A DNA stretch of 64,000 nt from Sphingomonas sp. URHD0057 (GTDB taxonomy: Bacteria > Pseudomonadota > Alphaproteobacteria > Sphingomonadales > Sphingomonadaceae): assembly GCF_000620665.1 (NCBI RefSeq), contig NZ_KK211162.1, positions 579,764 through 643,763 of the forward strand, given 5' to 3'. The first letter of the stretch is position 1, and each line of letters starts with the position of its first letter. The notes below the pieces were generated by a model, which saw only the letters and a list, made by a program, of their open reading frames with translations, had not been told where the DNA came from and searched no databases. Made by a program: the position numbers and the translations under genes. Of this stretch, positions 35,712-44,628 are shown in pieces.

Positions 35712-37931
35712 GTGAACACCAATATAGCCGTACCGAACGAAGGGCCGTGGGCGCTCGGCGCATACGACCCAGACGCTGCAACCCGGCTGGGCCCCGGCCA
35801 AAGGTCCTATTCGGCGTCCCAATTGCTCGACTTCGCAACCGTCGTGCGGATCATCTACCATTGGCGCTGGCTGGTTCTCAGTGCGATCGCGGTCGGCATC
35901 GTGTTGGCGACCCTCGTGACGTTGCTCACGACGCCCATCTATCGCGCCTCGGTGACGCTCGAAGCAAACCCGCCGACCGTGGCGGTCAGTGAGGAACAGA
36001 CGAAGGAGCGGGAGGCCTCGACCGTCAATCCTTATGACTTCGTCGCGACTCAGGTGGGATTGCTATCAAGCAAAAGCGTCTCGCAGCGAACTGCTCAGGA
36101 TCTGAATCTCGCCAACAATCCCGATGTGGTGTCGCAATCGATGGAAGCCTCGCAGCGTCTTCGCGCCGCGACTGCGGCGGTTCAGGGAGGCCTGAAGGTG
36201 ACGGCGCCCGAAGACGGCCAACTGATCAAGTTCAGCTATGACTCGCCATCGCCGCAACTGGCGGCGCTCGTCGCTAACGGGATTGCGGACAGCTTCATCA
36301 ACACGGCGCTCCAGCGGCGCTATGAGGCGTCTGCCTACGCGCGCAACTTCCTCGAGCGGCAGATCTCCAAGACTCGGAGCGATCTGGAGCGCTCCGAACG
36401 CGCTTTGACGGCCTACGCCCAGGCGCAGGGGATCATAACCACATCCGTCGGCCCCGACGGCAAGCCGGCGGGCGGCGATGCCGGCTCGCTGCAGGGCGAA
36501 TCCCTGATCACTCTCAACAAGGCGCTGGCCGATGCGACGGCGCGCCGGGTGGCTGCCGAGGGTCTCTATCGACAGTCCCTGGCGGTGGGCCCCACCAGCG
36601 ATGTGACGACGAGCACGATCCAGCTTCGACAGCAGCTCGCGACGCTTCAGGCGGAGTATCAACAGAAGCGGACGTTCATGAAGCCCGAGCATCCGGAAAT
36701 GCAAAGCCTCAAGGCGCAGATCGACGAGCTCGGCAAGCAGATCGCGGGCACCAGCGCCCAAATCTCGTCGGGTCGAAACAACTCGCTATTGGCTGAATAT
36801 CGTGGGGCCTTGTCGGGCGAGAGCGCGCTGCAGGCCCGCGTCAACCAGCTCAAGGGTGCCGTGCTGGACCTTCGCGGACGAAGCATTCAGTACAACATCC
36901 TGCAGCGGGAGGTGGACACCAACCGCAGCCTGTACGACGCGTTGCTGCAGCGGTTTAAGGAAATCGGTGTGGCTGGCGGCGTCGGTATGGCCCCGGTGTC
37001 GATCGTCGATCGCGCCGACGCGCCGACCTTTCCGTTCCGCCCCAACCTGTTCATGAACTTGCTCCTTGGGCTTGGGTTTGGACTCCTCGCGGGCGTTGGC
37101 GGCGCGGTCGGCCTCGAATTCCTCAATGACACGATCAAGACGCGCGAGGACGTTCGCAAGAAGCTGGCGCTACCATGCCTCGGCGCGGTGCCCAGGACCG
37201 CGGCCAAGGACGTCTTCATCGAAGACCTCAAGAATCCGACATCCATCGTCTCGGAGGCCTATTCGGCGATCGTTGCGGCACTGCGATTCAGCACGGAATC
37301 GGGCATGCCGAAGGTGTTGGTCGTGACCAGCACGCGGTCGGGTGAAGGGAAGTCATCGACGGCGCTGGCGCTCGCCCAGAATTTCGCGCGACGCGACAAA
37401 TCGGTGCTGCTGATCGACTCCGACTTGCGCAAACCGGCGTTCAAAGCGGCCGACGACAATGTCGGTTTGAGCAAACTCCTAACGACCGATGATCCGGTCA
37501 CCAGCCATGTCGTCGAGACTCAGCATCCGGGCTTATGGCTGTTGCCGAGCGGCCCGGTTCCGCCGAACCCCGCCGATCTTCTATCGACCGGGCGAATCCG
37601 CAAGATCGTCGCGGAAGCCTCGGAGCGCTTCGACATCGTGATCATCGACGGCCCGCCGACGATCGGCCTTGCCGACGCGCCGCTGCTTGCCGCCGCGGCC
37701 GGCAACTTGTTGTTCGTCGTCGAAAGCGGAAAGACGCGCACCCGCGCGGCGATCGAGGCGCTCAACCGGCTCGAGGCGACGGGAACCCATGTGCTCGGCG
37801 CGACCCTCACCAAGTCGAGCGCGCGGGGTGGGACTTACGGCTATGGCTCCTATGGCTACGGCTATGGATACGGACGGGTCGGCGGCAAGCGGACCGAAAT
37901 CCTGATGATCCCGCAGGGGAGTGACAGCTGA
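35712..37931 (+). CDS. Wzc-like polysaccharide copolymerase / BY-kinase
   Basis: The protein has 739 residues from GTG 35712. It has an N-terminal Wzz domain with TM near residue 55, then a long coiled-coil periplasmic region (about 190-430), a GNVR segment and a second TM around 450-470. The cytoplasmic BY-kinase has Walker A STRSGEGKSST (about 541-551), A' LLIDSDLRKP and B IIDGPP. The C-terminus carries a Tyr-rich cluster alternating with Gly (about 710-722), the autophosphorylation tail. It controls polymer length and export. Confidence 0.94.
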   Translation: MNTNIAVPNEGPWALGAYDPDAATRLGPGQRSYSASQLLDFATVVRIIYHWRWLVLSAIAVGIVLATLVTLLTTPIYRASVTLEANPPTVAVSEEQTKEREASTVNPYDFVATQVGLLSSKSVSQRTAQDLNLANNPDVVSQSMEASQRLRAATAAVQGGLKVTAPEDGQLIKFSYDSPSPQLAALVANGIADSFINTALQRRYEASAYARNFLERQISKTRSDLERSERALTAYAQAQGIITTSVGPDGKPAGGDAGSLQGESLITLNKALADATARRVAAEGLYRQSLAVGPTSDVTTSTIQLRQQLATLQAEYQQKRTFMKPEHPEMQSLKAQIDELGKQIAGTSAQISSGRNNSLLAEYRGALSGESALQARVNQLKGAVLDLRGRSIQYNILQREVDTNRSLYDALLQRFKEIGVAGGVGMAPVSIVDRADAPTFPFRPNLFMNLLLGLGFGLLAGVGGAVGLEFLNDTIKTREDVRKKLALPCLGAVPRTAAKDVFIEDLKNPTSIVSEAYSAIVAALRFSTESGMPKVLVVTSTRSGEGKSSTALALAQNFARRDKSVLLIDSDLRKPAFKAADDNVGLSKLLTTDDPVTSHVVETQHPGLWLLPSGPVPPNPADLLSTGRIRKIVAEASERFDIVIIDGPPTIGLADAPLLAAAAGNLLFVVESGKTRTRAAIEALNRLEATGTHVLGATLTKSSARGGTYGYGSYGYGYGYGRVGGKRTEILMIPQGSDS

Positions 37932-39135
37932 CCTCAGCGTGGGGGCAAAGCCATTGAGCTGGGCGCGGCGAGGGATCGCGCTCGTGGCCGCTTTGTTGCT
38001 GGCCGGACAAGTGGTTCGCAATGCCGCGGTCCATGCCTTCGTCGAATCCGATCCCGCGAAGGCGGCGCGCGCCTGGCCGAGCCATCCGGAGGCTGTTGTT
38101 GCGCTCGGAATGAGCGCGATTGGGGCCGCGGCGCATCGTGGACAAAGCGTGGGGCCGGAGGTTCTGCGGCGAATCTATTCCGCCGCGGCCGGGGCGCCGC
38201 TCGCGGCGCAGCCGTATCTGGTTCGCGGCGTCCAGGCTCAACTTGCTGGCGACAGCTCAGCCGCGGAACGCGCATTCCAGGCGGCCGAGTGGCGCGACCC
38301 GCGGTCGCTGCCGGCCCGCTATTTTCTTGCCGAATATTATCTGCGCGCGGGCGACATCCGGCGCGGGCTGACCGAATTCGCGGCCCTCGCGCGGCTTGCG
38401 CCGAACGGGGTCGTCAGCGTCACGCCCTATCTTGCGTCCTATGCGCGGGATCCGTCGCGGTGGCCGCAGATCCGGGCGCTATTCCGGACGGATCCGGAGC
38501 TGCAGAACTCGACGCTGCAGCTGCTCGCCGGTGATGTTGACAATAGCTCGGCGATTCTCGCGCTCGCCGATCCGGCGCACCGGAACGCGCAAAGCCCTTG
38601 GCTGCCGAAGCTCTTGAGCACGCTCGTCAGCGACGGGCAGTTTGCGAAGGCGCGGGCGATCTGGGCCGACGTCGCCGGGGTGCGGACCGGTTCGGCTGAC
38701 TTGTTGTTCGATGCCGGGTTCGCCGCCGCGGCGCCGCCGCCGCCGTTCAACTGGTCGCTGACCTCCTCGACGGTCGGGCTCGCCGAGCGCCAGTCGGGCG
38801 GGCGCCTTCACGTCATCTATTATGGCCAGGAGGACGGCGCGCTCGCGAGCCAGCTGCTGATCCTGCCGCCCGGCCGCTACCGGCTGGCGATGCGCATCGC
38901 GGGGGGCGGCTCCCAGGCGGCATCGTTGCGCTGGTCCCTGGTTTGCGCTTCGGCGCAAGGGCCGCTCGCATCCGCTCGCCTCGACACGCTCGTCGCCCGG
39001 CCGCTGATCTTTGAGGTTCCGGCGGGCTGCGCGGCTCAGAAGCTGGAGCTGTCGGGATCGTCCTCCGACATTCCGCGCCAGGTCGAGGTTACTATCAGCG
39101 ACCTGACTCTGGTGAAGGCTGGCGCCAATGGCTAG
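37921..39135 (+). CDS. TPR-like envelope protein of the exopolysaccharide operon
   Basis: The 404-residue protein starts at GTG 37921 overlapping the kinase stop by 11 bases. One N-terminal hydrophobic segment (RGIALVAALLLAGQVV) anchors or exports it. Residues about 40-270 contain tetratricopeptide-like helices (AEYYLRAGDIRRGLTEFAAL). The last about 130 residues are beta-rich (GRYRLAMRIAGGG, EVTISDLTLVKAG), like a carbohydrate-binding or jelly-roll module. Its role is not established; TPR proteins often scaffold polymer export. Confidence 0.75.
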   Translation: MTADLSVGAKPLSWARRGIALVAALLLAGQVVRNAAVHAFVESDPAKAARAWPSHPEAVVALGMSAIGAAAHRGQSVGPEVLRRIYSAAAGAPLAAQPYLVRGVQAQLAGDSSAAERAFQAAEWRDPRSLPARYFLAEYYLRAGDIRRGLTEFAALARLAPNGVVSVTPYLASYARDPSRWPQIRALFRTDPELQNSTLQLLAGDVDNSSAILALADPAHRNAQSPWLPKLLSTLVSDGQFAKARAIWADVAGVRTGSADLLFDAGFAAAAPPPPFNWSLTSSTVGLAERQSGGRLHVIYYGQEDGALASQLLILPPGRYRLAMRIAGGGSQAASLRWSLVCASAQGPLASARLDTLVARPLIFEVPAGCAAQKLELSGSSSDIPRQVEVTISDLTLVKAGANG

Positions 39136-40492
39136 CCGTGCTCGCGAAGCCGTTGCCCCGGTCTATCTTTTCCTGTGCCTGATCGCCGGGGGAAGCGCCC
39201 AGGGCATCTGGGCCAACATGGTGCTGCAACTGATCGGGATCGCGCTCATCGCCTGGGCGGCGACGGCGCGGGACGCGCCGGCGCTCGCGCCGCCCGCGCG
39301 CTGGTTGTTCGGCATTATCCTTGCCGGGCTGGCGCTGGTCGCGCTCCAGCTCATCCCGCTTCCCGCCTCGGTGTGGCCGTCCCTCGGCGGCCGAGCCGCG
39401 CTCGCGAGGGACTATGCGCTGCTCGGCACGCCCATTCCGGCGTTGCCGGTCTCGCTGGCTCCCTACGATACGCTGAGCGCGCTGATGGCGCTTTTGCCTG
39501 CGCTTGGGATGCTCTGCGCGATCGTCCGGCTGCAGGCCTACCGCGCATCATGGCTGGTGGCGGCGCTCATCGCCGCCACCTTCTGCGGGATCCTCCTCGG
39601 AACGCTCCAGGTTTCGAGCGGGGACCCGGAGCGCTCGTCCTGGTATCTTTTCGACGAGGCCAATTTCGGGGTGGCGACCGGCTTCTTCGCCAACGCCAAC
39701 CACATGGCGACATTGCTGGTCGTCAGCCTTCCCTTCCTGACAGCGCTGGTTGCGGCCGGCCGGCGGCTGGGCGGACAGCGCTATTCCGCGCTCCTCGCCG
39801 TCTGCGCCGGGGCGGCTTTGGTCGTCGTCGTCGGGATCATTCTGAATCAGTCGATGGCTGGTTACCTACTTGCGTTGCCGGTGCTCGCGGCGAGCGCTGC
39901 GATCCTGATGCCATCCGCCAGCAAGCTTCGAGGCGTGGCGATCCTGCTGTCGATCGTGGGTCTCGCCGCGGCATTCGGAGCGCTGGAGCTCAGCTCGATC
40001 CGCGGCCAGGCGTTCAATGCCCAGGCGGCCACTTCGGTCACGTCGCGCGAGGAAATCCTCAAGACGACGGTCGCAGCGACGCGAAATTTCCTGCCGTTCG
40101 GATCGGGCATCGGTACGTTTCGCCGTGTTTACGACCTGTACGAGGATCATGACCGGGTGACGCGAACCTATGTCGTCCATGGCCACAACGACTATGCCGA
40201 GCTGGCTCTCGAGACCGGGTTGCCCGGAATCGCCATCCTCGTCGCATTCCTGCTGTGGTGGGGCGCGGCGGTGCGGCGCGCGTGGCGATTGGCGGATGCC
40301 AGCCCCTATGTCCGCGCGGCATCAATCGCGTCGGCGGCGATCCTCGTTCACAGCCTGGTCGATTTTCCCCTCCGAACCGCGGCGATCAGCGCGGCATTCG
40401 CCATGTGCCTCGCTTTGCTCGCCGACCGGCGCGCACCGTTGGCCTCAGTGAAATCGGACCTGCGGCCGACGCGCCACATCGTCCTCAAGTGA
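39128..40492 (+). CDS. O-antigen ligase / polymerase (Wzy-like) family membrane protein
   Basis: The 454-residue polytopic protein has about eleven predicted helices. The conserved Wzy_C region is ATGFFANANHMATLLVVSLP, then a large periplasmic loop and VVHGHNDYAELALETGLPG, whose HNDYLE-like motif marks bacterial O-antigen ligase/polymerase proteins. It joins repeat units or transfers the polymer. ATG 39128 overlaps the upstream gene by eight bases. Confidence 0.9.
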   Translation: MASRAREAVAPVYLFLCLIAGGSAQGIWANMVLQLIGIALIAWAATARDAPALAPPARWLFGIILAGLALVALQLIPLPASVWPSLGGRAALARDYALLGTPIPALPVSLAPYDTLSALMALLPALGMLCAIVRLQAYRASWLVAALIAATFCGILLGTLQVSSGDPERSSWYLFDEANFGVATGFFANANHMATLLVVSLPFLTALVAAGRRLGGQRYSALLAVCAGAALVVVVGIILNQSMAGYLLALPVLAASAAILMPSASKLRGVAILLSIVGLAAAFGALELSSIRGQAFNAQAATSVTSREEILKTTVAATRNFLPFGSGIGTFRRVYDLYEDHDRVTRTYVVHGHNDYAELALETGLPGIAILVAFLLWWGAAVRRAWRLADASPYVRAASIASAAILVHSLVDFPLRTAAISAAFAMCLALLADRRAPLASVKSDLRPTRHIVLK

Positions 40493-40863
40493 GCCGCGCC
40501 GGACCCGTCTGGACCACGGTCACTGGCGCGATGGGCTTCTGGCATCAGGGGAAGCTGTTCGTCGAGCATGCCATCGCGATCCAGCATGACGCCTTGCACA
40601 TCATCTTCGGGGTCATTGTTTGGGTTGTGATCGCGGCGGTAATGCGCCGTCCTCTTTCCTCGCGCTGGCCGTGGCTGTGGCTGCTTGCGGTGATCGCCTG
40701 GAACGAGACGGTCGATCTGTGGACCGAGAAATGGCCCGACCCCGGCCAGCAATATGGCGAGGGCGCGAAGGACCTGCTGCTGACCATGCTTCTGCCGACG
40801 ATATTGGCTGTACTGGTCCGTGTCGCGCCCGGCCTCTTCGGCGCGGCCAGGAGGCGGCGTTAG
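40489..40863 (+). CDS. Small membrane protein of unknown function
   Basis: The 124-residue protein starts at GTG 40489, overlapping the upstream TGA (GTGA); ATG 40531 is an alternative start. It has about three hydrophobic helices (DALHIIFGVIVWVVIAAVM, WLWLLAVIAWNETVDLW, LLTMLLPTILAVLVRVAPG). An acidic/aromatic segment (WTEKWPDPGQQYGEGAKD) links two of them. It is the last gene of the polysaccharide operon; its 3' end overlaps the convergent peptide operon by four bases. No function can be assigned. Confidence 0.75.
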   Translation: MSRAGPVWTTVTGAMGFWHQGKLFVEHAIAIQHDALHIIFGVIVWVVIAAVMRRPLSSRWPWLWLLAVIAWNETVDLWTEKWPDPGQQYGEGAKDLLLTMLLPTILAVLVRVAPGLFGAARRRR

Positions 40864-41948
40864 GAGAGACCCGTACGTGCCTGCCGGACCAGCTCCGAAG
40901 TCTTGAAAGCCCAGCCCGGCAACAATCCGAACTGAGTCAGGTGGATCGGCAGCGTGCCGAGCGGAGTGAACGTCGGTTCGACCGGTTCGGCCCGCCCGAC
41001 CAGTTGCTTCATGGCCCTGCCGACAAGCCATCGGTTGACGCGATCCCTGAGCAGTTCTTCGCGCAGCGCGGGAAGCGCCTCCAGGCTGCCGAACAGCGCG
41101 TCGGCCAGCAGCAACGCCTGAGCCGGAGCGCGTCCCGCGCCGAGCTCCTGCGCTCGGCGATAGAGAGGTACGACCTTCTCAGCGCCGCATGAATGGAGCA
41201 AGGCGGCGAAGTCGGCGATCCACTTGAGGCGGAACCACAGGCTCGAAGCCCCGTGCACGCAAAGATATGCGAAGAGCGGGTCGCGCGCGAGCGTCGGGAG
41301 ATGAAGTCCGGGCGACACCTCGACGACCTGGCTGGGCGAGTGGACGTCGACTTGGGGGACCAGCCTTCGATTGTCTGCAAGGCGCGAATGCAGATCGATG
41401 TGCAGCCCGGCTTCCGCGTTCTCCCACACCGATTCCTTGTTGAGCTTGTGCCAGTCGACCAACGTGGCGTCATTGGACGGGACGACGGGCTGATAGCCAC
41501 AGCTGCGCAAGATCTCTCCCGCCCCTGCCACAGCGCCTTCCTCGACCAGGATGTCGACGTCGGTGGCAGATTTTAGCCCTATGTTCCCGTAGACCAGCGT
41601 GCTGAGCGTCAGCCCTTTGACGAACAGCAGCGCCACGCGTGCATTCGCGAAGGCTTCGAGCAATGCCCTCGAGCCCATTGCCGCCCTGAGGTTCGCGACC
41701 GCGATCGCTCGGGCATCAATGGCGAAGGCTTCGGCAATTGGAGCAGGCACCGGATCACGGCCTGATTGTAGCGAGCTCCAAACGAGGCCTTGCACGCGGT
41801 GGAACCGGGCCAACCGCAGAAACAGTTCCCAATCCAGGTTTCCCGGAACTTCCGAAGATAGTTCTGTCGTATCCGCTGCAAACGATCGTTGGCACGCTTC
41901 GACGACGACGCGGAATTCCTGAGAAGGATTGCATTCGCCATAGCTCAC
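40860..41948 (-). CDS. Nucleotidyltransferase-family protein of the RiPP operon (N)
   Basis: The 362-residue protein starts at GTG 41948. It has the nucleotidyltransferase-5 pattern: FVKGLTLSTLVYG followed by the DxD metal motif D130-V-D132 in KSATDVDILVEEG. The C-terminal half is helical. In phosphorylated lasso-peptide clusters of the paeninodin/pseudomycoidin type, a homologous N protein acts after the kinase; PsmN adds hexoses to the phosphorylated C-terminal Ser. Here it is the last gene, 44 bases after the cyclase. The decoration chemistry for this cluster is inference. Confidence 0.85.
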   Translation of the reverse strand: MSYGECNPSQEFRVVVEACQRSFAADTTELSSEVPGNLDWELFLRLARFHRVQGLVWSSLQSGRDPVPAPIAEAFAIDARAIAVANLRAAMGSRALLEAFANARVALLFVKGLTLSTLVYGNIGLKSATDVDILVEEGAVAGAGEILRSCGYQPVVPSNDATLVDWHKLNKESVWENAEAGLHIDLHSRLADNRRLVPQVDVHSPSQVVEVSPGLHLPTLARDPLFAYLCVHGASSLWFRLKWIADFAALLHSCGAEKVVPLYRRAQELGAGRAPAQALLLADALFGSLEALPALREELLRDRVNRWLVGRAMKQLVGRAEPVEPTFTPLGTLPIHLTQFGLLPGWAFKTSELVRQARTGLS

Positions 41949-41992
41949 AATGCGGGGAGCCTAGCCGACGGCAGCGGCCGACACGAGCGGCG

Positions 41993-43918
41993 TCAGGGCG
42001 CGTTGCGCCCTTCGACGTACTGCACGAACCGGGCTGTCAACAGCGCCGCCGGCACCGCCAGCTGTGGGGCAAATGCCTTTTGCGGATCCGTCTCGGTTTG
42101 CTCGGGCCAATCCTCGAGCGCGGCGCGCAGTCGTGGAATGTCGAACATCTTCCCGAACCGCTCGTCGTTCTCGAGCCGATCGAACTCTTCCAGGAAGTCC
42201 TGGCGGCGGCGACCGATGCGAAGGTGCCAGTCGGCGTCCCACCAGCCAAACAGTGGGTTGGTGCGCTGAGCTTCGGGCATGATGTCCTTCGCCATCTGCT
42301 TAGCGAGCCAACGGATTTCACCGTCGCGCATGAACATCCTGGTCGGGAGACCGAGGCAAAATTCCACGAAGGGGCGGTAAGCGGTCGGATCGCGCAGCGC
42401 GATTCCGTACATCTGCTCGAAGCCTTGGTAAACTTCCGCCGTCCAGGCGTCGTTTTGAGCGAGGAATTGGCGCGAATGGCGGCGGCTGCGGGGCTGGTAA
42501 CGGTCGACGATCAAGCCCGACTGGCGCAGCCGCCGTTCCGCGCCCGAGGATTTGCGATATGCCTTGGATAAGGTTTGCATCAACTCAATTCCGAGCTTCT
42601 TTCGGCCGAGCGAAATTCTCCTGAGCGGCCGCCACAGCGCATGCGGCAGCAGGGCGGAGAGGCTCCGCGCCGTGATGCGCCGCAGAATATGCCCCTCGTG
42701 AATCGACGGCCGGGTAAGCGCGAGCCACCACTGACGCCATTGGCCCTTCAACAGATATTCGACGTAGCCGCACTCACCCTTGTCGCTGAAGGTCAGGTTC
42801 CCCCATTCGGCGAGAAGGACGACGTCGCATCCGGCCTTTTGCGCTTCGCTCAGGATGCCGTGATAGACGTACATGGTCGCCATCGGGGCCGGAGCGCCGC
42901 CGATCAGGTGGAACAGTTCCTGCCAGCGATGACTGGGGTCGATTCCGTCATTCGCGGTGAAATGCGGGTCCAACTCGGGGTGCATCGCCGCCAGGGATTT
43001 CACGAACGGCCGTTCATCGCCCATCATCCAGCGCGGGACGCGACGGTCGAAGCCCGGCTCTGGGTGAAAGGTGAAAGTTGGAAGCCTCTGGCCGGGAGGC
43101 AGCGCCTTGGCCGCCCGGACAGCCACCTGCGGCGAATCGAGGCCGCCGGACACGGTTGATCCCGGATTGCCAAAGCCGGCCAAGCAGGCGCGGACGCCTT
43201 CATCGAGCAATTCGCCCGCACGCACGATCGCGTCTTCGTCGGCGATATTATTGTGAAAGGGCAGGTCGACGAGGTTGTAATATTTGCGCAAGCGCCGCGC
43301 GTGCCCGCGTTCGAGCTCGACCACCGACCCAACCGGGACTTGAGCGATGTCTCGATACCAGCTCGCCTCCTCGTCGGTGAAATTATACATCGCGCTGTCG
43401 GCAACATGAGCTTCGTTGAGCTTCTGCTCGACGCCCGCCGCGAACAGCGCTCGGGGAACGGACGCCGCGGCCGTCAGCTCGTCCGAATGAAAATAATAGA
43501 GGGGAGGGGCCCTTAGCGGGCTGCGCGCCAGACGCAGCCGAGATCGCCCAGGATCGGCGATAATCGTGCAATAGTCCCCGACGATCCTGAGGTCGGCTTC
43601 ATTGCCCCAGCGATCGACTGCAAGGCCATAGAGCGTCGCCATGTCGTGCCCAAGAACACTGAGTTCATGCGCAATCGCCGCGGCATTGTCGAAATATCCG
43701 TGGAACAGGACGAGCTGGCCATTCGCTAACTGCGCCGGCCGCCACGCGCGAGCCTGGGCGGCGGCACCTCGCAACGGACGGTAGGCAAGTTGCAAGGCTC
43801 CGCTGTCGGCACTGCCGGCGTGACCGCCGATTCCGGCGCACAGCGATGATGCAAGTCGGCTGGAAGGCTTTGGATTAGGAGTGCGCGCGCTGTCCCACGG
43901 CCAAGCGAGCGCGAGCAT
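41993..43918 (-). CDS. Asparagine-synthetase-like peptide cyclase (lasso C homologue)
   Basis: This 641-residue protein has an N-terminal amidotransferase-like half and a C-terminal synthetase half with the ATP pyrophosphatase motif SGGLDS (257-262). The catalytic Cys2 needed for glutamine hydrolysis is missing (protein begins MLALAWPW), as in lasso cyclases, which activate a side-chain carboxylate as AMP ester rather than use ammonia. It sits directly after the precursor gene and a hairpin. The precursor core has no Asp or Glu, so which carboxylate it would activate is open. Confidence 0.88.
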   Translation of the reverse strand: MLALAWPWDSARTPNPKPSSRLASSLCAGIGGHAGSADSGALQLAYRPLRGAAAQARAWRPAQLANGQLVLFHGYFDNAAAIAHELSVLGHDMATLYGLAVDRWGNEADLRIVGDYCTIIADPGRSRLRLARSPLRAPPLYYFHSDELTAAASVPRALFAAGVEQKLNEAHVADSAMYNFTDEEASWYRDIAQVPVGSVVELERGHARRLRKYYNLVDLPFHNNIADEDAIVRAGELLDEGVRACLAGFGNPGSTVSGGLDSPQVAVRAAKALPPGQRLPTFTFHPEPGFDRRVPRWMMGDERPFVKSLAAMHPELDPHFTANDGIDPSHRWQELFHLIGGAPAPMATMYVYHGILSEAQKAGCDVVLLAEWGNLTFSDKGECGYVEYLLKGQWRQWWLALTRPSIHEGHILRRITARSLSALLPHALWRPLRRISLGRKKLGIELMQTLSKAYRKSSGAERRLRQSGLIVDRYQPRSRRHSRQFLAQNDAWTAEVYQGFEQMYGIALRDPTAYRPFVEFCLGLPTRMFMRDGEIRWLAKQMAKDIMPEAQRTNPLFGWWDADWHLRIGRRRQDFLEEFDRLENDERFGKMFDIPRLRAALEDWPEQTETDPQKAFAPQLAVPAALLTARFVQYVEGRNAP

Positions 43919-43953
43919 TTAAGGTCAGGCAACTGATAGGGACGGCCAAAGCA

Positions 43954-43968
43954 GAGCGGTTACCGCTC
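43954..43968 (-). promoter_or_regulatory. Intergenic hairpin between precursor and cyclase genes
   Basis: GAGCGGT (43954-43960) and ACCGCTC (43962-43968) are perfect inverted arms around one base; in RNA this is a 6-bp stem with a 3-base loop. No U-run follows on the - strand, so it is probably an RNA stability or partial attenuation element that lets precursor message outnumber cyclase message. This is inference from position. Confidence 0.5.
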
Positions 43969-43985
43969 GGCAAACAGGCGCGTCC

Positions 43986-44102
43986 TCAGGATTTGCCGCC
44001 CTGACCTCCGGTATTGTTCGGGCCGGCGACATTCTTGAGCTTGCCCAGGCGTACGACCTGCGGCTTCACCCACGTTCCGGATTTTGTCTCAGTTTTCGGC
44101 AC
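43986..44102 (-). CDS. RiPP precursor peptide (lasso-like, 38 residues, no Asp/Glu in core)
   Basis: GTG 44102 has GGGAG six bases upstream, and the upstream frame would run into the B2 gene, so this start is preferred over 44246. Leader residues 1-25 contain W11-x-x-P14 and V16/L19-G20, the aromatic-xx-Pro pattern read by B1 proteins in lasso leaders. Pro-to-core spacing as in paeninodin (12 residues) places the core at A26: AGPNNTGGQGGKS. Core positions 7-9 are Gly, Gly, Gln; no acidic residue exists. The C-terminal residue is Ser, the site phosphorylated by paeninodin-type kinases. The cleavage site is inferred. Confidence 0.72.
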   Translation of the reverse strand: MPKTETKSGTWVKPQVVRLGKLKNVAGPNNTGGQGGKS

Positions 44103-44187
44103 AACCGGCTCCCACGCTAAACGGACCGAGCAAAGTTCGCGGCCGCTGACGGCATTAATCAAGTCACGACTCAGATTCAACCAAGGC

Positions 44188-44628
44188 CTAACGCCGGTCG
44201 ACGCCGCTTGTTTCCTCGCTCGTTTGGCCGAGGCGCACCAGCTCAATCCACGGGCCTGGAAGATCTCCGATCAAACGCGTTCCATCGATCTCGACCCAGG
44301 CGTGCAGCGCATCGGAGCCTTCGCGCAGCGCTGGCGGGCGAACGGCGATCACCAGCGCGTGGCCGATCGCCGCTTTGCGCAGGGTCCAGCTGAGCACCAT
44401 AGCCCGAGGCAGGCATCGAATCGCGAAGGGCAGTCGGGTCGCGGCGCGCTCGACCTGTCCGGCGAGACGCCAGGCATCTTCGGGCAGACGAGCTGGTTCG
44501 CCCGTCCTACCGAGCATTCCGCGCCACTTTGCGAACGGAACCCAGTGGACAAGGACCCACGCCCAACAAAGCAAAGCCATCGCGCGCACCGTTCCGAGCC
44601 GGCCGCGCCATGTCTCAGGCTTCGCCAA
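44188..44628 (-). CDS. Lasso-type leader peptidase B2 (transglutaminase-like)
   Basis: The protein has 146 residues from TTG 44628. The catalytic Cys72 lies in FAIRCLPRAM and His109 in DALHAWVEIDG, with nearby Asp115 or Asp122, matching the Cys-His-Asp transglutaminase-fold proteases that remove lasso leaders. An N-terminal hydrophobic stretch (AMALLCWAWVLVHWVPF) may place it at the membrane. It overlaps the B1 gene by 14 bases, consistent with B1 and B2 acting as one split B protein. The precursor gene starts 85 bases after its stop. Confidence 0.88.
   Translation of the reverse strand: MAKPETWRGRLGTVRAMALLCWAWVLVHWVPFAKWRGMLGRTGEPARLPEDAWRLAGQVERAATRLPFAIRCLPRAMVLSWTLRKAAIGHALVIAVRPPALREGSDALHAWVEIDGTRLIGDLPGPWIELVRLGQTSEETSGVDRR

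Noticed and set aside
41993-43918. Ordinary glutamine-dependent asparagine synthetase
   Set aside because: The catalytic N-terminal Cys is missing and the gene is embedded with B1, B2 and kinase genes, which fits a peptide cyclase.
44103-44246. Longer precursor starting at 44246
   Set aside because: It would overlap the B2 gene and has no leader-like sequence; the GTG at 44102 has a ribosome site and gives a standard leader length.
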